A DNA stretch of 19,961 nucleotides. It comes from DASQJJ01 sp964598355. GTDB lineage: Bacteria; Patescibacteriota; Microgenomatia; Levybacterales; UBA12049. The DNA is taken from NCBI GenBank assembly GCA_964598355.1, contig CAZRBN010000017.1, forward strand, positions 1-19,961, in the 5' to 3' direction. The notes beneath the pieces are model-generated. The model had not been told where the DNA came from, did no database searches, and saw only the letters and a program-made list of their open reading frames with translations. The translations under genes and the position numbers were made by a program. Each line of letters starts with the position of its first letter. Position 1 is the first letter of the stretch. Of the stretch, positions 1 to 6,712 are shown in pieces.

Positions 1-1
1 A

Positions 2-88
2 AGGGAGGAAGAAAGAATCCTTGTGCGAGAAGGGACACTGCATTTACTCAAAATTTTAAACATTGTTGATGCTACCAAATTGAGATGA
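2..88 (+). CDS. possible 3' end of an unidentified gene (partial)
   Basis: The second frame is open from the window edge for 28 codons and ends in TGA at 86-88. The peptide (ending LNIVDATKLR) has a mixed charged and hydrophobic make-up typical of a real C-terminus, and the other two forward frames look less gene-like. It would converge on the minus-strand nuclease gene, whose stop lies 8 bases away. The fragment is too short to assign a family, and chance openness cannot be excluded. Confidence 0.3.
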   Translation, partial: REEERILVREGTLHLLKILNIVDATKLR

Positions 89-95
89 TTTCCAC

Positions 96-1229
96 TTAAT
101 TACTATCTTCAGGGAAGAGAGGCGGAACAGCACCATACTGTAAAGTTGCCTGGTGAAGTAGATCAATAAGTCCGGGAGTTTGAACTCTTTTTATTGGGTA
201 CATGGGAACAATAGTAACATTTTCCCCTTTGTATGTATTGACATCTTCTCCTATGTAATGCCAAGAAAAATTTGTTATAAAAAGCGAACTGAATAGATCT
301 GGTTTCTTTTCAGTACCAATAGGATGTTGATCCAGCATTTTTTTAATGTCCCTTATCCACCTTTTGTTTAGATCGTTGTCACCTGGCGTCAATGGAAGAT
401 TAATGTCTATAAATATCATGTAGGCCAATCCATTCGTTGGCTTTTCAAGTGCTTGATTAAAGAGACGCCCAACCTGACTTCTCATGTCTGCTAATTCTCC
501 GCGTTGACCAGGTCTTCCCAATACACCTTGTCTATGTCGACTCTTTGCTTCTACAAGAATACTTTCTTTTGATTGTTTGTGGGTTGCAATAAACTCACAA
601 ATCTTTTCACCCGTTTTTTCTAACCATTTTATGTCGAATCCAGCTCTTGCAAATATTGCAGCAACAGCAATTTCATATTTAGCTCCTTGGAATTGATCCA
701 TATTTTTCAATCTCTCGACAAGTTCTTCTGGCAAATCTGTGCAATGATAAACAGAATAGACATCATACGCTAAAGACAGTAAAGCCTGGACATTCCCTGA
801 TGCTGGTGCAGATTTTAATTCATGCTCTGGATCTTCCATTACAACATTTTTTGAACTCCCAATAAGCTTTGCCATTTCAGCAATCCACTGCACAATAATG
901 TGCCGCTCTTCTTTTGGTTTTTCACTTTCATTTTTGCCCCACACCTGTCCAACAGTATCTTTCAAGAACGTGATTAAAAACTCTTGAAATGTAATATTTG
1001 TGGGGAGACTGTGGTAAAGACGACTTCCAACAGCAACCACACGCTTATCTTTGAAGTGCGTCGCAATGATGGGTCTACCTATAAGCTGTCCATTCTCGTC
1101 GATATACTCAGGTCTACTTGCTCGCTGCATAATTTCACTCATAAGAAGTGGGATATTATCAATATGGCACTTTTTGAATTTTTTCCCACTTCCACATGGG
1201 CATTTATCGTTTCTACCTGGCTTCATCAT
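96..1229 (-). CDS. SEC-C zinc-motif protein with PD-(D/E)XK nuclease-like domain
   Basis: The N-terminus carries a SEC-C metal-binding motif: C10-x-C12 followed by C21-H22 within CPCGSGKKFKKCH. SEC-C motifs occur at the end of SecA and in many stand-alone bacterial proteins, where they bind zinc. Residues about 184-230 have the layout of a restriction-endonuclease-like fold: a helix with E186 (KYEIAVAAIFARAGF), then an acidic residue at E212 (CEFIA) and the strand ILVEAKSR with the E227-x-K229 pair. This suggests a metal-dependent nuclease, but the central acidic residue is E rather than the usual D, so activity is an inference. No transmembrane segment is visible. The start is ATG-ATG at 1229/1226 with no clear Shine-Dalgarno. 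The gene is divergent from the zinc-ribbon gene at 1467. The SEC-C call is firm; the nuclease call is moderate; the biological role is unknown. Confidence 0.75.
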   Translation of the reverse strand: MMKPGRNDKCPCGSGKKFKKCHIDNIPLLMSEIMQRASRPEYIDENGQLIGRPIIATHFKDKRVVAVGSRLYHSLPTNITFQEFLITFLKDTVGQVWGKNESEKPKEERHIIVQWIAEMAKLIGSSKNVVMEDPEHELKSAPASGNVQALLSLAYDVYSVYHCTDLPEELVERLKNMDQFQGAKYEIAVAAIFARAGFDIKWLEKTGEKICEFIATHKQSKESILVEAKSRHRQGVLGRPGQRGELADMRSQVGRLFNQALEKPTNGLAYMIFIDINLPLTPGDNDLNKRWIRDIKKMLDQHPIGTEKKPDLFSSLFITNFSWHYIGEDVNTYKGENVTIVPMYPIKRVQTPGLIDLLHQATLQYGAVPPLFPEDSN

Positions 1230-1246
1230 AGCTATACTGTTTTAGC

Positions 1247-1275
1247 ATTTTATTGATGAAACCACAATCCAACAA
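1247..1275 (-). promoter_or_regulatory. candidate promoter for the SEC-C nuclease gene
   Basis: On the minus strand TTGTTG (1275-1270) and TAAAAT (1252-1247) are separated by 17 bases. Transcription would start near 1240, about 11 bases before the ATG. The -35 match is 4 of 6, so in this AT-rich DNA it could be chance. Confidence 0.35.
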
Positions 1276-1312
1276 CGTTACTTTTTTTCCATTCTACGGG
1301 TAATTATGTTTT

Positions 1313-1466
1313 TGGTATACATGTATTAGAAACCCCTTCGGTTTCTTTGTGCAAGGGTAAAATGCACTCGTTCCTCGCCCTTGCACATTCACTTCCCGCT
1401 TTTCCTTGCAGTCTGTATGTCGGGCAGGCAGGCCCGACAACAACAAGTATGAAAGGAGGTGAGAAT
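1313..1466 (+). promoter_or_regulatory. extended -10 promoter and structured leader of the zinc-ribbon gene
   Basis: TGGTATACA (1313-1321) fits an extended -10 element, giving a start near 1328 and a leader of about 140 bases. The leader contains successive perfect inverted repeats: GAAACC/GGTTTC (1329-1334 with 1340-1345), GTGCAAGGG/CCCTTGCAC (1349-1357 with 1378-1386) and GTCGGGC/GCCCGAC (1419-1425 with 1432-1438). It ends in a strong Shine-Dalgarno AGGAGGT (1454-1460) before the ATG at 1467. The second repeat has competing partners: GTGCA can pair with TGCAC at 1363-1367, and TGCAAGG with CCTTGCA at 1404-1410. No known riboswitch class is recognised. Confidence 0.4.
1419..1438. repeat. GC-rich palindrome (possible REP-like element)
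   Basis: GTCGGGC and GCCCGAC form a perfect 7-bp dyad around the spacer AGGCAG. It is much more GC-rich than its surroundings. It may be an intergenic palindromic repeat, or simply the last hairpin of the leader it lies in. Only one copy was noticed in the window. Confidence 0.45.
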
Positions 1467-1784
1467 ATGACCGAAATAACAACAACTGATTTGAGCAAGT
1501 TTGGTTATATAGAACGAATAGAGGCACGAAGACTCCTGGAAACCTGGGAAGCACAAGGATTGCCGGAAGATTTTGAATATAGTGAAGTAACTATTATGTT
1601 TAATATGTATTCCGGTAATGTTTTTTTGACAAATTCCGAGTTTCAAGTTGCAATGTTGAATGGTGATAATTTAGAGTCGTTCTACAATTGTCCACAATGC
1701 GGTAACGAAGGTTTTGACGGAGAAGATGGACATGAATTCAAAAAATATAACGGCTATTGTTCTAGAGCATGTGAGGAATCCTAG
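1467..1784 (+). CDS. 105-aa protein with C-terminal zinc ribbon
   Basis: The C-terminus holds two cysteine pairs, C75-x2-C78 (NCPQCGNEGF) and C98-x3-C102 (YCSRACEES), as expected for one zinc-binding site. The preceding 70 residues are acidic and soluble: a helix-like IERIEARRLLETWEAQG, then strand-like VTIMFNMYSGNVFLTN. The start at 1467 was chosen because AGGAGGT sits 6 bases upstream; an ATG at 1449 would place the Shine-Dalgarno inside the gene. This is one of the strongest ribosome-binding sites in the window. The gene is divergent from the nuclease gene and converges on the Replic_Relax gene 39 bases downstream. I do not recognise a named family. A small regulatory or nucleic-acid-binding protein is plausible but unproven. 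Confidence 0.7.
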   Translation: MTEITTTDLSKFGYIERIEARRLLETWEAQGLPEDFEYSEVTIMFNMYSGNVFLTNSEFQVAMLNGDNLESFYNCPQCGNEGFDGEDGHEFKKYNGYCSRACEES

Positions 1785-1802
1785 CGTGTGTATAGTAAGT
1801 GG

Positions 1803-1828
1803 AGTAGGGGAAGTCTTCTTCCCTTATT
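1803..1828. terminator. hairpin between convergent genes
   Basis: GGGAAG (1808-1813) and CTTCCC (1818-1823) pair around TCTT. The stem extends outward to 1803/1828 with A-U and two G-U pairs, giving about 11 pairs. It lies between the zinc-ribbon gene and the Replic_Relax gene and touches the latter's stop codon. There is no good U tract on either strand, so terminator function is uncertain. Confidence 0.4.
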
Positions 1829-2594
1829 CTACTTTCGTTAAAACTCTTCTACTTATTCCCTGCTTTTGTATTTCCTCCCACGTGGAGAGATAAAACTTTG
1901 GAGAATTGGTATCAAGTTTCTTTTGGATAAATCCATAAACTTTTTTCTTAAGAGATTCTTTAGAGTATATAGAAATGATTTCAGGAAATGGTTTCTTAGC
2001 ATTCTTTTGCCAGTATTTCTTTTTATAGTAGTTTTGATATTGATAGAACCTCCTATAAACAAATGATTCATCATCAAATATATCTAAGAAATACCTTTTT
2101 ATTCTCCTTGGACTTTCTTTTATGGCAAAGTAACAATCCGGATGGGGCAGGATAAGATACTTGTACCCATACAGATCCGTTTTTGTATAAAAACTGAGAC
2201 TTGTATGTGTTTTCTTTGTTAGAGTACAAAGAGAAAGGTAAATTGTTGCAAGAAAAATGCAATGATCCCTAAATTCCTGTGAATGTGTTTTTTCATCATA
2301 AATTTTATTAATTAACGCTTCATCTACCTCTTTTTCTCTGAGATATGGAATACTTCCTATGTCTAAACAATACTCCGATGGTTTTCCTCCGACTTGTTTT
2401 TCATAAATCCTGAAGATACATTTTCTTTCTACTAAGTCATTGAGCCAGATTCTGACTCGTTCTTTGTGTTTGTGATTAAGTAATTCTTGTATTTGAGGTT
2501 GTTGTAAGTGACGGAATTTGAGTAATTGATCGATAATTTCTTTTTGTCTTGTTTTCAGTTTTTTGGTTGTTTGTTGTGTTGGTTGTTTGTTCAT
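1824..2594 (-). CDS. Replic_Relax (PF13814)-like winged-helix protein
   Basis: Residues about 10-85 form a winged-helix domain (TRQKEIIDQLLKFRHLQ, then RVRIWLNDLVERKCIFRIYE and a GGKPSEYCLDIGS wing). This matches the replication-relaxation family layout, in which the wing ends in a Y-x-L-x-x-G segment. The second half has the family's PD-containing strand (LILPHPDCYFAIKES), a YFLDIFDDES strand and a basic YYKKKYWQKN region. Members of this family are found on plasmids and conjugative elements, though their exact biochemistry is not well settled. The gene lies 99 bases downstream of the TraG/VirD4-like gene, but a terminator between them argues for a separate transcript. A 7-bp dyad sits just upstream of its ATG. 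The C-terminus is strongly basic. The family call is from motif layout only. Confidence 0.7.
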   Translation of the reverse strand: MNKQPTQQTTKKLKTRQKEIIDQLLKFRHLQQPQIQELLNHKHKERVRIWLNDLVERKCIFRIYEKQVGGKPSEYCLDIGSIPYLREKEVDEALINKIYDEKTHSQEFRDHCIFLATIYLSLCTLTKKTHTSLSFYTKTDLYGYKYLILPHPDCYFAIKESPRRIKRYFLDIFDDESFVYRRFYQYQNYYKKKYWQKNAKKPFPEIISIYSKESLKKKVYGFIQKKLDTNSPKFYLSTWEEIQKQGISRRVLTKVE

Positions 2595-2601
2595 AGTTTT
2601 G

Positions 2602-2628
2602 CCATCTTAATATATATTGAGAAGATGG
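2602..2628 (-). promoter_or_regulatory. dyad at the putative promoter of the Replic_Relax gene
   Basis: CCATCTT (2602-2608) and AAGATGG (2622-2628) form a perfect 7-bp inverted repeat, 7 bases upstream of the ATG at 2594. The AT-only spacer holds a TATATT that could serve as -10 on the minus strand. A dyad over a -10 in front of a winged-helix gene suggests an operator, possibly autoregulatory. This is inference. Confidence 0.35.
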
Positions 2629-2663
2629 TAAAAAAAGTAAGTAAGTTAGCTTTGTTTTAGCAT

Positions 2664-2689
2664 AAAAACAGTAGTCATAGGCGACTACT
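2664..2689 (-). terminator. rho-independent terminator after the TraG/VirD4-like gene
   Basis: Read on the minus strand, AGTAGTC, a GCCTAT loop and GACTACT form a perfect 7-bp stem, followed by G and five Ts (2668-2664). It begins 5 bases after the TAG stop of the upstream gene at 2694. This is the cleanest intrinsic terminator in the window. Confidence 0.7.
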
Positions 2690-2693
2690 ATTT

Positions 2694-5594
2694 CTACGTT
2701 AAAACAGTAAGTTTTTTTACCTTCTTTACTTTTTTTGACTTTAGATTTTTAACGCTCTTTGAAGACGTTGGTTTTGCTTTCAGTTGCTTTTTAATTATTT
2801 TTGCGGTTGTTTGCTTTACATACACACTTGCATAGTTTTTTCTAGACGTATCAGTAATTTGTTCCAGCTTTTTCTTGTCCTCTGTTATATGAATAGGTAA
2901 TGTCACACCTGAGAATGGCTCCTGCGGTTCTATAGACCCAAGTTTGACGTAGAAATGGTGTCTTGGCAAATTAAGGATATCGCCCTTCTTTACCAATGGA
3001 TGGAATTGAGAAAGCATTAATTCTTCATCTACCGGACTTGCTGTTCTAAAGCTGATAACAGTCCCAACATTTGCTAGGATTACATTCACTATTCTTCTGT
3101 CTTCCTGCTGTGTTGTTGATTGTTCTGCAATAGTAACTCTCAAACCAAACTTTCTTCCACCTGATAGAAGTCTTGTAAAAGAACTTGTGGCAAAGTTTTG
3201 GAATTCGTCTACATACAGATAGAATGGTTTTCTCAGAGCCTTTTCCATTCTGGCACGTTTTAGGATTGCGAGGTGAATTTTGGTAATTATCGTTGTACCA
3301 ATTAAATGTGCTGTATCTTCTCCAAGCTTTCCTTCTGATAAGTTACACAGGATTATCTTCCCTTGGTTTAAAAGATCATCAAAATATATCGTTGATGTAG
3401 GTTTCTCAAGCATCCTTTTGGCAATTGGGGAATAAAGAAATCTTCCTACTTTAGCAGTAACTCCAGAAACCATTTTAAATTGTTGCCAATCTCCAGCTTT
3501 ACCAAACTCGTTCTTCCAGAAATCTTGTAAATTTTCGTCAGCAACATCTTTGAGAATCTTTTTATGATAATCTGGATTTGTCAGGAGTTTGTAGATAGTA
3601 AAGATGGTTGCATCTTTAACATAGAACGCAGTGTAAATAGTGTTCCTGAGAATATATTCAATCCTGTGTGCATCAACATTTTCACCACTGAAGAAAATTC
3701 TTCTAAAGATTGAAATAACACTTTCTGCAACTAGCTCTTTTTCTAGTTCTTGCTCATCCTCATCCAAATCAGGAGTTAATTCCAGGAGATTTATATTGAT
3801 TGGATACTTAATGTCGAACGGATTTACATATACAACGTCATTAATCCTACTTCCAGGGACAACATTTCGAAGGTCATCAACCAAATCACCATGAGGATCC
3901 ACAACACAGAGACCTCTACCTTTTTGAATATCATCTTTTGCCATATGGAAAAGGATTGTTGACTTACCACTACCTGTCTGGCCAATCATGTAAATATGAC
4001 GAGATCGTTCGTCATCAGTGAGGCCAATAGGGACAATGCTGTTACCGTATGTATTTTCACCAAAAACAACATCAAGTTCCTTGCCTTGCTTCAAAGATAA
4101 TGGAGCTGATAGTTCTTGACTGAGATTTTTTACCATATCCTCGGTTCTGGTTGTATTGCTAAATGGGAAATGATAGAAATCAGCTATTTCAGAGGAAGAC
4201 AGAATAGGATTCTTATTAAACCTCGTATCCTTTGATAGCAACCTATTGCTAAACTCATTAAAACGCCTCTTGAATGATGATAATCCAAAAAATGAACTCT
4301 TGGTTGTTATTGATTGGTAACTCGTACTCATAGGACCAAAGGAAGCAAGAAGGCCAGAAAGACGTCTATCTACTTCTTCTACATCCGTAGCTTTTATGAA
4401 AATCCTGATGGATGTTTCAAAGAGCTGTTGGTCTATTTTTTCTTTAACAATGGTTTTTAATTCCTGCTCATAGGGATTTAGTGTTTCTGTTGGAATGTTA
4501 ATTTGAGGTGCTGCAAGAAATGGGATAGCAGCCTCATTTGTATGGTCTGCAAATGCCATTGCCATACTAAAGACAAACATAATGGCAAACTTAAAGATAA
4601 TAAAAACTGTTTTTACTCCCCACCAAAGAAGGGAAATGCCAGGAAGAGATAGGAATTCATCAATTGGTGATTTGTTCAGTTTGTTTGCCAAGGCTTCTTG
4701 TTTGTACATTGCATACCTGAGTTTTTTAAGTTCATTCTGGATATCCCCATGGGTTGAGTTAATAACTGGTGTAGTAACCATTTGGAATGCAATGAGTTCA
4801 TTTGAGGCAAGTTGGGTCATGCTCCCTATGAGGTAACCAATGAAATCATGTTGGGAAAGAACATTTTGTTGTTGCAAAGGAAGCGCAAAGTGATTGGACA
4901 GCTTTAGTTCAGAAATACTTTCTGCATGGTCTGCATCTGATTCCTGACTCAGATAGTCATCTACCTCCTTTATCTGTATTCCAGGCAGATAGGACATGAT
5001 ACTTCGTTTGATAATTTCTGCTGCTTTTTCATCAACCACTAAGATAAATCTGATTCCTTCTTTCTTAGTTGCAACAATTTCAAGAGAATATGTCTTTTTC
5101 AAATGGGCAATAGATTCCAAAAATGTTTTCTGACGGGCAAGACCATGGAAAAGCATATACAACTGCTGAGTTGCATAGGCTGATTTACTGGTATCTGATG
5201 GGAAGATAAGCTGGAGATACACTCTTTTTATTTCCTTTTTGGAGATAAGACGAAAAAGATGAGGGCTATTCAAACGGACAATAGAGACAATAAACCTAAC
5301 TAGGAAGTACAAAAGAAGTAAAAAAAGGATTACCCATACTTCCCAGAAAAGAAATAACAGGACAACAACAAGTGGAGACCAGTGAGCAACAATGGGAAGT
5401 AACGCATGATACAAATTCAATCGTGTTTGCATGGAAAGCGGCAAAGGAAAAGTCAGTAACCAACCAAGAAGGAATGCATCAACTGGTGGAAGTGTATGCG
5501 TTTGAATTTGATGAAGTAGCTGTATTTGTGTTGCTTCTACTGCATTACGAGCGACAAAGTTTGGAAATGGTGTAGGCGTTGGTGTTGGAAACAT
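2694..5594 (-). CDS. membrane-anchored TraG/VirD4-like (HerA/FtsK-fold) ATPase
   Basis: A 966-aa protein with a Walker A motif GQTGSGKST at 538-546, followed by GLCVVDPHGDLVDDL, and a Walker B YLYVDEFQNF with D796-E797, then the TraG/TraD C-terminal segment (LLSGGRKFGLRVTIAEQS). These are hallmarks of type IV coupling proteins and related DNA pumps. The N-terminus has a proline-rich start, a membrane segment at about 74-106 and a second at about 329-349. Between them lies a soluble region of unknown type. The C-terminal 35 residues are strongly lysine-rich, which suits DNA or RNA contact. The start is supported by AAAGGA 4 bases upstream. Its terminator lies 5 bases after the stop and a Replic_Relax gene follows. 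Such proteins couple DNA substrates to a transport channel, but no other channel gene is present here, so the substrate is unknown. Confidence 0.85.
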   Translation of the reverse strand: MFPTPTPTPFPNFVARNAVEATQIQLLHQIQTHTLPPVDAFLLGWLLTFPLPLSMQTRLNLYHALLPIVAHWSPLVVVLLFLFWEVWVILFLLLLYFLVRFIVSIVRLNSPHLFRLISKKEIKRVYLQLIFPSDTSKSAYATQQLYMLFHGLARQKTFLESIAHLKKTYSLEIVATKKEGIRFILVVDEKAAEIIKRSIMSYLPGIQIKEVDDYLSQESDADHAESISELKLSNHFALPLQQQNVLSQHDFIGYLIGSMTQLASNELIAFQMVTTPVINSTHGDIQNELKKLRYAMYKQEALANKLNKSPIDEFLSLPGISLLWWGVKTVFIIFKFAIMFVFSMAMAFADHTNEAAIPFLAAPQINIPTETLNPYEQELKTIVKEKIDQQLFETSIRIFIKATDVEEVDRRLSGLLASFGPMSTSYQSITTKSSFFGLSSFKRRFNEFSNRLLSKDTRFNKNPILSSSEIADFYHFPFSNTTRTEDMVKNLSQELSAPLSLKQGKELDVVFGENTYGNSIVPIGLTDDERSRHIYMIGQTGSGKSTILFHMAKDDIQKGRGLCVVDPHGDLVDDLRNVVPGSRINDVVYVNPFDIKYPININLLELTPDLDEDEQELEKELVAESVISIFRRIFFSGENVDAHRIEYILRNTIYTAFYVKDATIFTIYKLLTNPDYHKKILKDVADENLQDFWKNEFGKAGDWQQFKMVSGVTAKVGRFLYSPIAKRMLEKPTSTIYFDDLLNQGKIILCNLSEGKLGEDTAHLIGTTIITKIHLAILKRARMEKALRKPFYLYVDEFQNFATSSFTRLLSGGRKFGLRVTIAEQSTTQQEDRRIVNVILANVGTVISFRTASPVDEELMLSQFHPLVKKGDILNLPRHHFYVKLGSIEPQEPFSGVTLPIHITEDKKKLEQITDTSRKNYASVYVKQTTAKIIKKQLKAKPTSSKSVKNLKSKKVKKVKKLTVLT

Positions 5595-5627
5595 TTCTGT
5601 CCTTTTCTGGGCAGAAATATAGATCAG

Positions 5628-5657
5628 AATATATCACGAAAACTATAGGCATGTAAA
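5628..5657 (-). promoter_or_regulatory. candidate promoter for the TraG/VirD4-like gene
   Basis: TTTACA (5657-5652) and TATATT (5633-5628) lie on the minus strand with 18 bases between them. The start would be near 5621, about 26 bases before the ATG at 5594, leaving room for the AAAGGA ribosome-binding site. The rest of the 123-base spacer up to fmt shows nothing else of note. Confidence 0.4.
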
Positions 5658-5717
5658 TATCCGGCTTATATGGGATTTAGGCCAAAAATTTGGAACAACA
5701 ATAGATAAGTAATTAAA

Positions 5718-6635
5718 TTATAGAATAAGATTAAGTTTGTGGAGAAATTCTTTTGTTTCTGGGTAGCCGTTGAGGAAGTCTTTGTATGTTTGTGGATTTT
5801 TTCCTTCTACTTGCAAAAGGATTTTTTCTTTCAAAGGAAGAGATTGCCATGCTTTGCTTGCAATGACGGTGTTAGGTAAAAATTTAATAATTTTGCCGTT
5901 GAGTCTTCCTTCATCACTATAGCGTGTCCAAAGAGTGGGCCAGGGGAAATAGGCTCGAGTTTTGCGTTCGAAGAGTTCATGGTTTAGGGTTGATAGTTCA
6001 TGGAACTCTACAAAGCCTGATTCTTTTGTCAGGTGAGGCTCGGTAAATGTTGCTTTGGTATGGTCTTGCTCAACTGGGTGTATTTTTCCTTCCAGATATC
6101 CAGGTAACACTGTTTTGAGAAGTTCTGTGCCTTCTATAAAAAGCCGGGGATATAGCGTTGCTGAGGTATCGTTTGGCTTAATATCAGTGGAAATTTGCCC
6201 GATTACTGGTCCATGATCTAAGTCCTTATCTAAAAGCATAATGCTGATGCCTGTCGTCGTATCTCCATGCAAAAGCGCAGTCATACCTGGAGTTGGTCCA
6301 CGATAGATTGGGAGGAGGGATGGGTGAATATTAGTAATGCCTTTGGGGAACATGTCAATGACTGACTGGGGGACTAAAAGGCCAAAATCAGCAAGAACCG
6401 CAAAAGATACTTTCCAATTTTCAATTTTCAATTTCCAATCAATCTGCCAATGTTCATCTTTAAAACTCTTAAGTGAGATGTAGGGGATACCGTTTTCTAT
6501 ACAATATGTAGGGACTGCGTCTGTTGGCTTTTGTTCGGTGGTCACAACGAGTTTAAGATCAAAGTCAGTATGAAGATATGCAATAACAGGGAGGACATAT
6601 GCTGATGCTCCGAAGAAGATAGTGGGAATTTTCAT
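5718..6635 (-). CDS. fmt: methionyl-tRNA formyltransferase
   Basis: Transfers a formyl group from 10-formyl-tetrahydrofolate to initiator Met-tRNA in the cytoplasm. The catalytic triad is in place: N102 and H104 in TNIHPSLLPIYRG, and D140 in DLDHGP. The C-terminal hinge motif RAYFPWPTLWT (227-237) is also present. At 305 residues it is near the usual 310-315, but it includes three stretches absent from typical Fmt: WKLKIENWK (67-75), STLNHELFE (215-223) and VIASKAWQS (257-265). Each corresponds to repeat-like DNA, so the native C-terminal domain must be reduced. The Rossmann-type N-terminus (IPTIFFGASAYVLP) is somewhat divergent from the usual G-TPEFA. def lies 77 bases upstream on the same strand, the classical def-fmt pairing. 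A TATAAT stands at 6656-6651 and no Shine-Dalgarno is seen. The identification is secure. Confidence 0.95.
   Translation of the reverse strand: MKIPTIFFGASAYVLPVIAYLHTDFDLKLVVTTEQKPTDAVPTYCIENGIPYISLKSFKDEHWQIDWKLKIENWKVSFAVLADFGLLVPQSVIDMFPKGITNIHPSLLPIYRGPTPGMTALLHGDTTTGISIMLLDKDLDHGPVIGQISTDIKPNDTSATLYPRLFIEGTELLKTVLPGYLEGKIHPVEQDHTKATFTEPHLTKESGFVEFHELSTLNHELFERKTRAYFPWPTLWTRYSDEGRLNGKIIKFLPNTVIASKAWQSLPLKEKILLQVEGKNPQTYKDFLNGYPETKEFLHKLNLIL
5841..5869 (-). repeat. dispersed VIASEAKQS-type repeat inside fmt
   Basis: The minus strand reads as a close variant of the widespread bacterial repeat whose usual core is GTCATTGCGAGC...GGCAATCTC. Here it is translated in frame as VIASKAWQS (Fmt residues 257-265). 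Identification is from memory of that repeat's typical sequence and peptide, not from a search. Confidence 0.6.
5967..5993 (-). repeat. possible repeat-derived segment inside fmt (AGTTCATGG pair)
   Basis: The plus strand carries AGTTCATGG twice within about 30 bases. The segment is translated as STLNHELFE just before the conserved RAYFPWP motif. It resembles short tandem GTTCATGG-type repeats common in some environmental genomes. Two copies only, so it is weak on its own. Confidence 0.3.
6411..6440 (-). repeat. TTGAAAA tandem repeat segment inside fmt
   Basis: The minus strand repeats the unit ATTGGAA/ATTGAAA about four times in succession (7-base period), encoding WKLKIENWK at residues 67-75 of Fmt. 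A nearly identical repeat block stands at 10728-10751 in front of the O-antigen ligase gene, which supports a dispersed repeat origin. Confidence 0.55.
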
Positions 6636-6650
6636 ATGAAGGCATTATGA

Positions 6651-6656
6651 ATTATA
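6651..6656 (-). promoter_or_regulatory. candidate -10 element for fmt
   Basis: A perfect TATAAT (6656-6651) on the minus strand would place the start about 9 bases before the fmt ATG. No convincing -35 was found. fmt may therefore have its own near-leaderless transcript besides read-through from def. Confidence 0.3.
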
Positions 6657-6712
6657 CAGTAGGAATTATGCAATAAGGAAAGCGTACTGCTTATGTATAT
6701 TGCTTAATATTA

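Noticed and set aside
984..1256. Plus-strand ORFs opposite the nuclease gene
   Set aside because: They are antisense shadows of a gene with clear protein motifs.
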